Below are positions 43,686 to 52,976 of a DNA stretch of 64,000 nucleotides, piece after piece. The DNA lies in assembly GCA_900550035.1 (NCBI GenBank), contig URQS01000013.1, forward strand, positions 1 to 64,000. The letters run 5' to 3'. The stretch is from an uncultured Prevotella sp. Its GTDB lineage: Bacteria; Bacteroidota; Bacteroidia; Bacteroidales; Bacteroidaceae. A program made the position numbers and the translations under genes. The stretch's first letter is position 1, and every line of letters begins with the position of its first letter. The notes beneath the pieces were generated by a model. The model saw only the letters and a program-made list of their open reading frames with translations, was not told where the DNA came from and did no database searches.

Positions 43686-45374
43686 TTACAGCTTGAAGTA
43701 TTTTTCCAGCACCTTCACGTCGTCGTTGCTGTCGGTGAACACTTCGAGCAGCATAGGTCGTTCGCTCTCGCGTGTAAGCAGTGTCACGATGCCAATCTGC
43801 ATTTCGTCCATGTTTTTTGCCGAAAGGTATCCTATATCGTTTTGGGTGCAGATGCCTTGAGCCGTGTTTTCGTGGCTTGCCATGACCAGATCGTCGGCAG
43901 CCGGACTGTCGCTGAGTCCTGGCAGTTGTCTGAATATGCCGCCACCGCGATTGTTGAGCAGTATGATACGAAGATTGCCGCGCAGATTGGAGTTCCAAAG
44001 GGCGTTCTGGTCGTAGAAGAAGCTCAGGTCGCCTATCACACAAACTGTCATGTCGTGCGTTGCGAGCGAGAATCCGGCAGCCGTCGACAGCGAACCTTCA
44101 ATGCCGTTAACGCCACGGTTGCACCATACATAATGCTGAGCGTATATGCACGCCAAGCGTACGGCTGAGCTGTTGGCGTAGTGAACGCATATATCTATGT
44201 CGAGGTCGGCAAGCTGCTCTTCAAAGTATTTTACAGTCGCCATCTGCGAGTATTCGGGTGCGTAGGCATCGGCATGGGCTGCATATGCGTCAAGGAACGA
44301 CTGCCAGCGGTCGTGGAATCGGCATCGTTCGTCGGTGTCGGGGGCATCGCACAGACTTGCAAGCAATGCGTTAATACTATCGGTATCGCATTCTACGATG
44401 TCTGTCAGCGTCATAAGCGGGTCGTGAATGTCTGCCGCATCGGGTGTGATGAGGCACGACGGAGCCTTTGCATTGCGCAGAAAGCGGCGTGCGGGTTTGC
44501 TTACGAGCGTGTCGCCTACGTAGATGACGTAGTCGGGATAGTATGCCGTCTTGTCGTCTTCGTCGTCGTTGATGCTACTGTTGTCGCTGACTATATATCT
44601 GATTGCCTCGTCGAAGTGTATTGTCATGTACGAAGGGTTTGACAGCGGTTCGCTCATTACCACATACTTCTCGCTCAGCGAGCGTATCGTCTCGTGCGAA
44701 ACGGTGCCGTGAGCCAGTTGTCCAATCACAATCATGGGGCGCTTTGCATCATGGAAAGCGTCGGGCATATCCATCGAAGCGTCCTTTATTACAGCACGCT
44801 TGATGTAGTTGAAGCGGCTGAGTTGGGGCAGTTGTTCGGTGTCGAATTCAAAGAGCGGTTCGCTTATGGGCACGTTGATGTGTACGGGTGCACCCTGTCG
44901 GCACGTAGCGAGATGCATGGCTTCGTTGACAAGTCGACGGCATAGCCATCGTTCTTCGTCGTTGTGAGGTTCGGGCAGTTGCACAGCCTTGCGCACAAAG
45001 CGTCCGAGAGCGTCTGATTGTGGAATGGTCTGGCCGTCGAGTTGGTCAATCCATTGCAGCGGACGGTCGGCAGAAATGACTACAAGCGGAACATGCTGAT
45101 AGGCTGCTTCAGCCACAGCCGGCATCACGTTGAGCAATGCCGAGCCCGACGTTACGCACACTACCGTAGGGCGTCGGGTGGCTATGGCCAGTCCGAGAGC
45201 GTAGAAAGCCGCCGAACGTTCGTCGGTTACGGGTCGGCAGCGTATTGCCTCACACACGCTAAGGTTGTGCACGATGGGTGCGTTGCGGCTGCCTGGGCAC
45301 ACCACAGCGTCGCTGACACCATATTCAAGGAGTAGCGAAGTGAGTATGTTGACGTTTTCCTTATTGCTGTACAT
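43686..45374 (-). CDS. menD: 2-Succinyl-5-enolpyruvyl-6-hydroxy-3-cyclohexene-1-carboxylate synthase
   Basis: A 562-residue thiamine-diphosphate enzyme. It begins with NVNILTSLLLEYGVSDAVVC and the GSRNAP motif, and the ThDP glutamate lies in VCVTSGSALLNVMPAVAEA. The C-terminal GDLSFFYDQNALWN is the GDG(N)-type cofactor motif, with GDLSF in place of the usual GDGSF, as in other MenD proteins. It adds 2-oxoglutarate to isochorismate. The start overlaps the menF stop by 14 bp. Confidence 0.97.
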   Translation of the reverse strand: MYSNKENVNILTSLLLEYGVSDAVVCPGSRNAPIVHNLSVCEAIRCRPVTDERSAAFYALGLAIATRRPTVVCVTSGSALLNVMPAVAEAAYQHVPLVVISADRPLQWIDQLDGQTIPQSDALGRFVRKAVQLPEPHNDEERWLCRRLVNEAMHLATCRQGAPVHINVPISEPLFEFDTEQLPQLSRFNYIKRAVIKDASMDMPDAFHDAKRPMIVIGQLAHGTVSHETIRSLSEKYVVMSEPLSNPSYMTIHFDEAIRYIVSDNSSINDDEDDKTAYYPDYVIYVGDTLVSKPARRFLRNAKAPSCLITPDAADIHDPLMTLTDIVECDTDSINALLASLCDAPDTDERCRFHDRWQSFLDAYAAHADAYAPEYSQMATVKYFEEQLADLDIDICVHYANSSAVRLACIYAQHYVWCNRGVNGIEGSLSTAAGFSLATHDMTVCVIGDLSFFYDQNALWNSNLRGNLRIILLNNRGGGIFRQLPGLSDSPAADDLVMASHENTAQGICTQNDIGYLSAKNMDEMQIGIVTLLTRESERPMLLEVFTDSNDDVKVLEKYFKL

Positions 45375-46416
45375 AGTCGAATAGTTTTCTTATAGTATTC
45401 ATCTTGGCTTCAGTCTCGTTCCATTCGTCCTGCTCGGTGCTGTCTGCCAGCAGTCCGCCTCCGGCAAAGAGCCGGTACACGGCAGAGTCTTCCGTCTCGC
45501 TCTCGATGTGCATACATCTTAGTGTTACGAACAGATGGGTGTCGCCATTCGGATTGAATGGTCCGGCAAAACCGCTGTAGTAGCCACGCGGTTGCGACTC
45601 GTTGTCGATGATGAAGCGTCGGGTCTCGTCCTTCGGAATGCCGCATACGGCAGGTGTAGGATGCAGAGCGTCCACCACATTGCCTATGAGCGAAGTGTCG
45701 TTCATGCTGAAACGTATGTCGGAACGCAGGTGTTGCAGGTCGGCAGCATACGTAGTGTATGGCCCTTCGACGTTGATGTCGTCCGAGAATTGCCTTACAC
45801 ATTCGGTGATATACGTTTCTACATATTTCTGTTCGCGCTTGTTCTTGTCGCTCCATTCGCCCGTTCCGGGTCGCATAGTGCCCGCCAAAGCCATGGTGTG
45901 CATCTGTCCGCAGTGTCCTCCAATCAGAGTTTCGGGCGTAGCGACAAGCCATGTGCCGCTACGCTTGGTAGAATAGAGTGCTATGAACATGCGCGGATAG
46001 CGCTGGCATGCCCGTGCGAACAGCGTCAGTGAGCTTATGCGTGCTGACGCTGTGAGCCGGGTGCTGCGTGCCAATACGATTTTGGCAAATCGTCCAGCCT
46101 TCAGCTCAGCGTGAAACCGATTGAAGTCGGTGTTGTATTGTGTGCGTTCGGCAGTGCAGTCGCAGCTGTTCAGCGTAGCCGACATTTGCGTGTTGCCGGT
46201 GGCTGAGACAAGAGTGTGCAGCTGCGAGGGTTCAATCGTTTCCCATTGGGTTGGTACAAGCAGTATGGGCATGTCGGTCGACGGAGCGAAAGGTGCAATG
46301 ACAAATCCGCTTCGTCCGTTCAGTTCGGCTGCCGTAGACAGTTCTTCAGGTTCGTCGTTCAGTTTGTTGTGAACGATTTGCGTGGTGTTGGGCAGTCGGA
46401 AATATACAAAACTCAT
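45361..46416 (-). CDS. menF: Isochorismate synthase
   Basis: A 351-residue chorismate-binding enzyme. The catalytic lysine lies in RFAKIVLARST, the active-site block is WLVATPETLIGG and TMALAGTMRPG, and the C-terminal landmarks are LHPTPAVCGIPKDETRRFI and YRLFAGGGLLADS. It is shorter than E. coli MenF (431) at the N-terminus, as is usual in Bacteroidota. It converts chorismate to isochorismate, the first step of menaquinone synthesis. Confidence 0.95.
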   Translation of the reverse strand: MSFVYFRLPNTTQIVHNKLNDEPEELSTAAELNGRSGFVIAPFAPSTDMPILLVPTQWETIEPSQLHTLVSATGNTQMSATLNSCDCTAERTQYNTDFNRFHAELKAGRFAKIVLARSTRLTASARISSLTLFARACQRYPRMFIALYSTKRSGTWLVATPETLIGGHCGQMHTMALAGTMRPGTGEWSDKNKREQKYVETYITECVRQFSDDINVEGPYTTYAADLQHLRSDIRFSMNDTSLIGNVVDALHPTPAVCGIPKDETRRFIIDNESQPRGYYSGFAGPFNPNGDTHLFVTLRCMHIESETEDSAVYRLFAGGGLLADSTEQDEWNETEAKMNTIRKLFDYVQQ

Positions 46417-46434
46417 ATTGTCTTATTGTGGGTG

Positions 46435-46869
46435 CTATTCTTTTTGGGACTTGCCCACATCCTTGCCTTTCATTACAAAGTTGGTAATCTCAACCGACGA
46501 GATGAGCTCGCCGGCTCCGTTACATATTTCGATGTGCCACTGGTGCAGTGTCTTTCCCTTGTGCAGTATGCGTGCAGTGGCAGTCACGGTGTCGCCTTCA
46601 CGCACCGCCTTGACGTGGCTTCCGCTTACGTTGATGCCCACGCAGATGTTGTTGGGGCACAAAGTCATTGAGCCTACACCGGCAAGGTTCTCAGCCAGTG
46701 CCAGTGTGGCGCCTCCGCTGAGAAAACCGAACACCTGACGGTTGCGGCTGTCAACCTTCATTCGTGCCTGACAGGTGTCGGGGTCGGGTGTCGACAGAAA
46801 CTCCATGCCGAGCGTGTTCGACAGTCCGTCTTGTTTCAGTCGTATCTCTTTAATTCTTTCTATGTCCAT
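46435..46869 (-). CDS. PaaI/MenI-type hotdog thioesterase
   Basis: A 144-residue hotdog-fold protein. The helix and catalytic region read RQVFGFLSGGATLALAENLA, with VGINVSGSHVKAVREGDTVT typical of the PaaI family. Its position between aroB and menF suggests that it hydrolyses 1,4-dihydroxy-2-naphthoyl-CoA (the MenI step). The fold is certain, the substrate inferred from context. Confidence 0.88.
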   Translation of the reverse strand: MDIERIKEIRLKQDGLSNTLGMEFLSTPDPDTCQARMKVDSRNRQVFGFLSGGATLALAENLAGVGSMTLCPNNICVGINVSGSHVKAVREGDTVTATARILHKGKTLHQWHIEICNGAGELISSVEITNFVMKGKDVGKSQKE

Positions 46870-46894
46870 ATCTTGTTTTTTTATAATTGATGCT

Positions 46895-47944
46895 CTATCC
46901 TTCGCGGAAGAAGTCGAGAGCCTCCTTTATTTCTTCTTCGTTAGCAGTCTGGTTGATGCGTATGTCGCCGACATTGCCCAAGAGTGTGAAGTTGATGATG
47001 CCCGACGTGTTCTTCTTGTCGTGGTGCATCAGTTCGATGAGTGTCGGGTAGTCGTCGCATGTGATGTTGAGTGTGCCGTAGTTTTCGCGTATGAATCGTA
47101 CGGTCTGGTGCATGCGGTCGGTGGGGAACGCTGTCTTGCGTGCGCTCATGTACAGTTCGCTGATGAGTCCGTATGCCACTGCGTATCCGTGCAGTATCGG
47201 TGTGCCGCGTCGCATGGCAAACGATTCGAAGGCGTGGCCCATTGTATGGCCCAGATTCAGTGCCTTGCGTATGCCGTGCTCGTGTGGGTCGTCTTCGACG
47301 ATGCGCTCCTTCACCTTGATGGATTCTGCCACCATGCGTTGCAGCTGGCTGAGGTCGGGTGTGTCAAGATCGAATGTCACCAGTTCTGCCCATGTGCGTT
47401 CGTCGGAGATGAGTCCGTGCTTGAGCATCTCGGCATAGCCCGAGCAGATGTTGTCGTGGTCGAGTGTGTCAAGGAATTGTGTGTTGATGATGACGAAGCG
47501 GCTGTCGGAGAACACGCCGATTTCGTTCTTAAGTCCGCCGAAGTTGATGCCTGTCTTGCCTCCCACTGAAGCGTCTACCATAGCCAGGAGCGTGGTGGGT
47601 ATGTTGATGAAGTCGATGCCTCGCTTGAATGTGCTTGCCGCAAAGCCTCCGAGGTCGGTCACCATTCCGCCGCCGAGATTTATCATCAGCGAGTGGCGTG
47701 TGGCTCCGCCGTTGCTCAGCGCCTGCCACACCTGCGACAGGGTGTCGAGGTTCTTGTGTGTGTCGGTGGCTTTGATGATTATTGGGGTGCTGTCTTTCAG
47801 TGCTTTAAAGTTCTTTATCTTTGGCCAGCACAGTTGTTGTGTCGTTTCGTCGGTGAGTACGAATATACGGTCGTGCTCACATTCAGATATGGCGCTCACA
47901 AGGTCGCGCTCGAGGTTTCCCGAAATTACTACTTTCTGTTTCAT
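46895..47944 (-). CDS. aroB: 3-Dehydroquinate synthase
   Basis: A 349-residue NAD- and metal-dependent enzyme starting at ATG 47944 (a TTG three codons earlier is less likely). NLGGGMVTDLGGFAASTFKR, INIPTTLLAMVDASVGGKTG and KALNLGHTMGHAFES cover the NAD and metal (Glu/His) sites. It makes 3-dehydroquinate in the shikimate path, which supplies chorismate to MenF. It leads the men operon. A -7-like TAAATTTG lies at plus 47985-47992 on the minus strand, about 40 bp upstream. Confidence 0.96.
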   Translation of the reverse strand: MKQKVVISGNLERDLVSAISECEHDRIFVLTDETTQQLCWPKIKNFKALKDSTPIIIKATDTHKNLDTLSQVWQALSNGGATRHSLMINLGGGMVTDLGGFAASTFKRGIDFINIPTTLLAMVDASVGGKTGINFGGLKNEIGVFSDSRFVIINTQFLDTLDHDNICSGYAEMLKHGLISDERTWAELVTFDLDTPDLSQLQRMVAESIKVKERIVEDDPHEHGIRKALNLGHTMGHAFESFAMRRGTPILHGYAVAYGLISELYMSARKTAFPTDRMHQTVRFIRENYGTLNITCDDYPTLIELMHHDKKNTSGIINFTLLGNVGDIRINQTANEEEIKEALDFFREG

Positions 47945-48028
47945 AAGGCTCAACGTGTTTTTTCGTATACTATTTATTCAAGTACAAATTTAAGTAAAAA
48001 ACTTGAATAAAGAGTCTTATAAATAAAA

Positions 48029-48058
48029 AAAGTAGCCCTTCGTAAAAAGGGCTACTTT
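48029..48058 (-). terminator. Intrinsic terminator of the large barrel gene
   Basis: AAAGTAGCCCTT pairs perfectly with AAGGGCTACTTT around a 6-nt loop. On the minus strand a run of T follows. Confidence 0.9.
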
Positions 48059-48073
48059 ATAAATGGTTTTTTA

Positions 48074-51043
48074 TTACATCATTGGTCTTCCCATTCGCAT
48101 CATTGGCATACGTCCGCCTCCTCCGTGCGGATTGCCGCCTCCCATTGGTGGGCGTCCATATCCAGGGCGGCGGTTGCCTGGTCCGTCAGGTCCGCCGCGT
48201 CGTGCCTGCTTGCCTCCGAAGAGGTTGAGACGGTAGATGACGTGCAGCATTGCGTAGCTGTTGATAGAGTTATACTCCACGTCGCTGCGGCTCATTGCCG
48301 ACACGGTGCGCGAGAAGTTGCTTTGGTTTTTGAGTATGTCGTAGAACTGGAGCGATATTGTCAATGCACGTCCGCGCATAAAACCTTGCGACAGCTGGGC
48401 GTTCCATATCAGCTCGTTGGTGTTCATCGACTTGTCTGAATAGCCTCGGCGTGAATTCTGGTGTATGTCGGTCGATAGGCTGGTGCCCCACGGTGCGGTG
48501 AGGTTTATGGTACCGCCGTATGCAAACTGCCATGTGTCGAGATTGCTCTGCGACTGCAGGTTGTTGCGTGCGTGCATATAGTCCATCGAGCCGTCAAGCT
48601 CCACCTCAAGCCATGAGTTGCGGAAGCTCATGGCAAGACGCTCGCTTATTGATGTCGACTTCGTCACGTTGCGCTGCGAGTCGGCGTTGCGGTTGAGCGA
48701 CAGATAGCCCACACGGTTCTGGTAGTCGACGTTGGTGAATGTGTTGATGTTCCAGTAGCCCGTGGTGTCGATGGCCATATTGAATATGAACATGCCCGAA
48801 GCGTTCCAGTTGCCGTTGATGTTCTCCGGTCGGCTGATGCGTCCGCCTGTCTTCTCGTCGTACGTCACCTTGTTGCCGATAGAGTTGCGTGTGTTGGAGT
48901 AGTTGACGCTTGTCATTATCGACATCTGGTGCTTCTCGATATAGTTGTTGTATTCGGCGCGCAGATTGTTGGTGAACGAAGGCTTCAGTCCGGGGTTACC
49001 CTTGCTGATGTTGAGCGGGTCGCTGTCGTCGGTGATGTCAAGCAGGTCGGTCATTGACGGTTGCGAGGTTGAGCCTCGATAGTTGATGCGCAGTCGGCTC
49101 ACCTTCGAGAATCGGTAGCGGAAGTCGAGTGTCGGCGTGATGTTGGTAACGGTGCGCACAGTGTCGACATATTTGCCCTGATAGTCCTGTATGAACTTTG
49201 ATGTCTGCGGCTGCACTTTCACACCGAAGTTGAGCTGATACTTCTGTCGGAGCATGCGGAACATAAGGTCGATGTCGTGCGTATAGTTCTTATACTCTGA
49301 GTAGCGGCTCAGCGACTTGTCCTCATATTCGGTGTAGGGTTTGTCGAGCAGGCCGAGATAGCTGTCCCAACTGCGGTATTGCGGAGCGAGTGTGCCGAAG
49401 AAGTTCTCGCCCAGATTTGAGAAATCGTATGTAGCACGGTCGCTCTTGCTGTACGAGTACTTGAACTGATAGCTCATCTGTAGGAACGTAGCCTTCCACA
49501 ACGGCTCGCTGTATGTAGTCTGTACGCTGTAGCTGTACGTCTTGGTCGGCGTCACGTTGTAGCGGTTGGTCTGGTAGGTAGAGTCGGCGAGAGGGTTGTC
49601 CTTCATCTTTATCTGATACAGATGGACGTTGTTGGTAGATAGCGACTTGCTGTCGCCGTCCTTATAGCTGAAGTCGCCGCGCAGTGTGACGTTGCGTCCG
49701 CGGTTGCCAAGCTTGCGGTTTAATTGCAGCATTCCGCCAAACTGCTTGTTGTCGTTGTAGCTTATCGAGTTCGACTTTGATGTGTTCACCATCTTGCCGG
49801 CTTCTGCCATTGTGCTGATGCCTTTGTCCGACAGCGGGTCGTCGGTGTACGAGTAGGGGTTGTCGTTGAACTGTGCTGAGGTAGATGCCGAGCGTCCGTC
49901 GTTTGTAGACACACTCATCGACGGGCGGAACATGATGTTGGTCATCGTGTCAGGCTTCCATTCAAATCGCATCTGTGCATTCCATGAGTTGCTGCGTGTG
50001 AACTGCTGATTGAGCGAGTTGCTGAACGACTTCGACGAACTCACGAAGTTCTCGGATGACGACTTCGACTGTGTGTTGCCGTTACGATGGTTCCATCTCA
50101 CCGAACCGTCCCACGAAAATGTCTTGCCGTTGTCGTAGTTGAAGTTGGTGCCCACCATCTTTGATGTGTTCAGACCGTTGCGTCCGCCTCCGAACGAGCC
50201 GCGTCCGAATCCCATGTCGTTGGTATTGTTGAGCGAGCCGAATCCCATTACGCGTATCTTCGAGTTGAAGTAGGCACCCATAAGACGTTCGGCAAATCGA
50301 TCGTGTGTTCCGTATGCAAGGTCGGCGTTAGTGAACATACCCTTGTTCATGCCTGGTTTCAGTCCGAAGTCGAGCACGGTCTGCTCGTTGCCGTCATCGA
50401 TGCTGGTGACGCGTGAGAGGTCGCTCTTCTCGTCGTATGCCTTGATACGGTTTACGATGTTGGTAGGCAGGTTCTTCAAGGCTGTCTTGGTGTCGCCCAC
50501 CATGAATTCCTTTCCGTCCACCTTAATCTTCTTCACCTCCTTGCCGTTGATGGTAATCTTGCCGTCGTCGCCCACCTGAGCTCCCGGTAGACGCTTCACC
50601 AGTTCTTCGATGGTCGAACCTTCAGGTGTGCGGAAAGCCGTGGCGTTGTATATGAAGGTGTCCTTCTTGAGCGTCACCTTGGCAGCATTGGCTGTCACGG
50701 TGGTTCCCTTGAGGGCAATAGCCGACGATGCGAACACGATGTTGCCAACTGCCACGTTGTTGTCGTTGCTTACATTCACGTTGCGGTAGAGGGTCTTGTA
50801 TCCCACGTTGGAGAACTTCAGTATGTACTTTCCGTTGTTTGGAGCAGTGATGCTGAATGCTCCATTGGCATCGGTCACGCTACCTTTAACATACGAACTG
50901 TCCTGGCGCAGCAGTTGTACGGCTGCCTGCTCCATACGCTCATGAGTGTCTTTGTCGGTCAGCGTGCCCGTGATCTTACGGTCTTGGGCTGCCGCTCCCA
51001 ATGCGGTGAGCATAAGAAGGAGCAAGAAGACAATTTTTTTCAT
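48074..51043 (-). CDS. Large outer-membrane barrel protein (TonB-receptor-like) with basic C-terminal tail
   Basis: A 989-residue protein. Signal peptide (about 1-19, ending GAAAQ), CarboxypepD_reg-like domain (about 22-105, KITGTLTDKDTHERMEQAAV), plug-like domain with EELVKRLPGAQVGDDGKITI, and an OMP_b-brl_3 barrel up to about residue 942 (VIYRLNLF). The last 47 residues are a Gly/Arg/Pro/Met-rich tail after the normal barrel end, with five closing Met in MPMMRMGRPMM. No SusD partner is adjacent. Ligand unknown. It is followed by a strong terminator and appears to be a single-gene unit. Confidence 0.88.
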   Translation of the reverse strand: MKKIVFLLLLMLTALGAAAQDRKITGTLTDKDTHERMEQAAVQLLRQDSSYVKGSVTDANGAFSITAPNNGKYILKFSNVGYKTLYRNVNVSNDNNVAVGNIVFASSAIALKGTTVTANAAKVTLKKDTFIYNATAFRTPEGSTIEELVKRLPGAQVGDDGKITINGKEVKKIKVDGKEFMVGDTKTALKNLPTNIVNRIKAYDEKSDLSRVTSIDDGNEQTVLDFGLKPGMNKGMFTNADLAYGTHDRFAERLMGAYFNSKIRVMGFGSLNNTNDMGFGRGSFGGGRNGLNTSKMVGTNFNYDNGKTFSWDGSVRWNHRNGNTQSKSSSENFVSSSKSFSNSLNQQFTRSNSWNAQMRFEWKPDTMTNIMFRPSMSVSTNDGRSASTSAQFNDNPYSYTDDPLSDKGISTMAEAGKMVNTSKSNSISYNDNKQFGGMLQLNRKLGNRGRNVTLRGDFSYKDGDSKSLSTNNVHLYQIKMKDNPLADSTYQTNRYNVTPTKTYSYSVQTTYSEPLWKATFLQMSYQFKYSYSKSDRATYDFSNLGENFFGTLAPQYRSWDSYLGLLDKPYTEYEDKSLSRYSEYKNYTHDIDLMFRMLRQKYQLNFGVKVQPQTSKFIQDYQGKYVDTVRTVTNITPTLDFRYRFSKVSRLRINYRGSTSQPSMTDLLDITDDSDPLNISKGNPGLKPSFTNNLRAEYNNYIEKHQMSIMTSVNYSNTRNSIGNKVTYDEKTGGRISRPENINGNWNASGMFIFNMAIDTTGYWNINTFTNVDYQNRVGYLSLNRNADSQRNVTKSTSISERLAMSFRNSWLEVELDGSMDYMHARNNLQSQSNLDTWQFAYGGTINLTAPWGTSLSTDIHQNSRRGYSDKSMNTNELIWNAQLSQGFMRGRALTISLQFYDILKNQSNFSRTVSAMSRSDVEYNSINSYAMLHVIYRLNLFGGKQARRGGPDGPGNRRPGYGRPPMGGGNPHGGGGRMPMMRMGRPMM

Positions 51044-51194
51044 TCTGTTGTTATTTTCTTGTTGGTGTATATATTTTTGTGAATTTCAGACTAAACAGAA
51101 AAACTATTTACGTGTTTTATGACGTTTGTATGGCTTTGTGGTTTAATTATATAGAAACAAAAAAATGTAGAAAGTAAAAACGGAAGAAACAAAA

Positions 51195-51256
51195 AACAGC
51201 AAAAACAACATTGATATACATAAATGATGATGCATATCAATGTTGTTTTTGCTGTT
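51195..51256 (-). terminator. Long hairpin terminator after the acyl-CoA synthetase pair
   Basis: The 23-base arm at 51195-51217 is the exact reverse complement of 51234-51256, with a 16-nt loop. On the minus strand the hairpin is followed by a T-rich stretch. It lies 26 bp after the synthetase stop codon. Confidence 0.85.
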
Positions 51257-51281
51257 ATATCCTTGTTTGTAGGAGTTTTCT

Positions 51282-52940
51282 TTATTTGTAGAGGTATCGC
51301 TTGATACTCTTCTTAGGCGTCTTCTCAAACTCTTCCTTCACAATCTCTATAGCCGACAGACGGCAGTAGGGTGGTTGTACGGCGTTGAGCTCCTGACGGT
51401 TCTGCTCCATTATCTTCTCAAGATCGGCATCGTTGAGGCGCATAGTGTCGGCTTCGTCGAAGTCGGGATATACAAGACCTACGAGCTTCTCGCCACGCTG
51501 CACTACAACCGACTCGTTCACCATAGCCAATGAGTTGAGCTTGTCCTCGATTTCCTCCGGGTAAATGTTCTGACCCGAAGCTCCGAGCAGCATGTTCTTT
51601 GAGCGTCCCTTGATGAATACGTTGCCGTCAGCGTCCATTAGTCCGAGGTCGCCGGTGTGATACCATCCCTCAGCGTCGAGAGTTGAGGCTGTTGCCTCCT
51701 CGTTCTTGTAGTAGCCCAGCATGACGTTGAGTCCGCGTGCCAGGATTTCTCCGGGTACATTGGCTGGATCCGGACTGTCTATCTTCACCTCCATGTGTAC
51801 TACTGGCTTGCCGCATGAGCCTGGTACAAAGTCGTTGTGGTCGGCGTAGCAGATGATAGGAGCACACTCAGTAGCGCCGTAGCCTACGGTGTAGGGGAAT
51901 CCGATGCGCTTGAGGAACTGCTCTACTTCCTGATTGAAGGCTGCACCGCCTACAATGATTTCGTAGAAGTTGCCACCGAATGCCTTTACTACCTGCTCCT
52001 TTATCTTCTCGTTCACCTTCTTGCTCACGATAGGCATGTTCAGCAGGATGCGCATGCGGTTGTTCTGTATCTTGGGGAATACCTTCTTGCGTATGATCTT
52101 CTCGATAATGAGAGGCACAGCGATGATGATAGCAGGCTTCACTTCGGCAAATGCGGCTGCGATGATGGCAGGCGACGGTATGCGTGTGAGGTAGAACACG
52201 TGGCAACCGAAGAGGAATTCGAACATAAACTCAAACGCCATGCCGTACATGTGAGCCATAGGCAGGATGCTGATGATGTTGTCGCCCTTCTTGATAATAT
52301 TGCCTAATACCGAGATAGCGAAATCGTAGTTGCTCCACATGGCTCGGTATGGAATCATAACGCCCTTTGAGAAGCCAGTCGTTCCACTCGTGTAGTTGAT
52401 GAGAGCCATCTCTTCCGGGCTCTGCTCCTTGTAGTAATGTACGTGCTCCTTGCGGAAATACTTGGGATATTTCTTACCGAACATCTCGTTGAGGTGTTCG
52501 CGTGCATAGGTGAGTTTGTCGGTGCGCGACACTACGAGCGAGTAGTCGGGTATGTAGATGATGCCTTCGAGGTCGGGCATCTTTGTCTGGTCGATGATAG
52601 TAGCCACATAGTCGCCTACGAAGAGCAGCTTGGCTTCGCTGTGATTGACGATGTTGTGAATCTGGTCAGCAGTAAATTCGTGCAATATAGGTACTGCAAC
52701 GGCTCCGTAGGTGAGTGTTGCAAGGAATGCAACAGCCCAGTTTGAACTGTTGCGACCGCACAAAGCAATCTTGTCGCCTTTAACTACGCCACTGCTTTCG
52801 AACATGATGTGCAGTTTCTCTATTTTGCGTGCCACGTCGTGGTATTGCAGAGTGGCCCCCTTAAAGTCGGTCAGGGCATCCTTGTCCCAGTTGGTAATGA
52901 TGCTCTGTTCGATAAGAGCGTTAAAACTCGGTATTTCCAT
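51282..52940 (-). CDS. AMP-binding acyl-CoA synthetase, copy 2 of tandem pair
   Basis: A 552-residue adenylate-forming enzyme; I chose ATG 52940, which aligns with the start of its neighbour. Core motifs are YTSGTTGFSKGVMIP (P-loop), VGYGATECAP, GWYHTGDLGLMDADG and KNMLLGASGQNIYPEEIED (hinge). The last residues, KTPKKSIKRYLYK, hold the catalytic lysine region. It activates a carboxylic acid, probably a fatty acid, to its CoA or carrier thioester. The tandem neighbour shares most residues over its whole length. Confidence 0.92.
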   Translation of the reverse strand: MEIPSFNALIEQSIITNWDKDALTDFKGATLQYHDVARKIEKLHIMFESSGVVKGDKIALCGRNSSNWAVAFLATLTYGAVAVPILHEFTADQIHNIVNHSEAKLLFVGDYVATIIDQTKMPDLEGIIYIPDYSLVVSRTDKLTYAREHLNEMFGKKYPKYFRKEHVHYYKEQSPEEMALINYTSGTTGFSKGVMIPYRAMWSNYDFAISVLGNIIKKGDNIISILPMAHMYGMAFEFMFEFLFGCHVFYLTRIPSPAIIAAAFAEVKPAIIIAVPLIIEKIIRKKVFPKIQNNRMRILLNMPIVSKKVNEKIKEQVVKAFGGNFYEIIVGGAAFNQEVEQFLKRIGFPYTVGYGATECAPIICYADHNDFVPGSCGKPVVHMEVKIDSPDPANVPGEILARGLNVMLGYYKNEEATASTLDAEGWYHTGDLGLMDADGNVFIKGRSKNMLLGASGQNIYPEEIEDKLNSLAMVNESVVVQRGEKLVGLVYPDFDEADTMRLNDADLEKIMEQNRQELNAVQPPYCRLSAIEIVKEEFEKTPKKSIKRYLYK

Positions 52941-52976
52941 TTTTTGTTTGTTTATCATTGTGAGGTGTTTTAGGCT

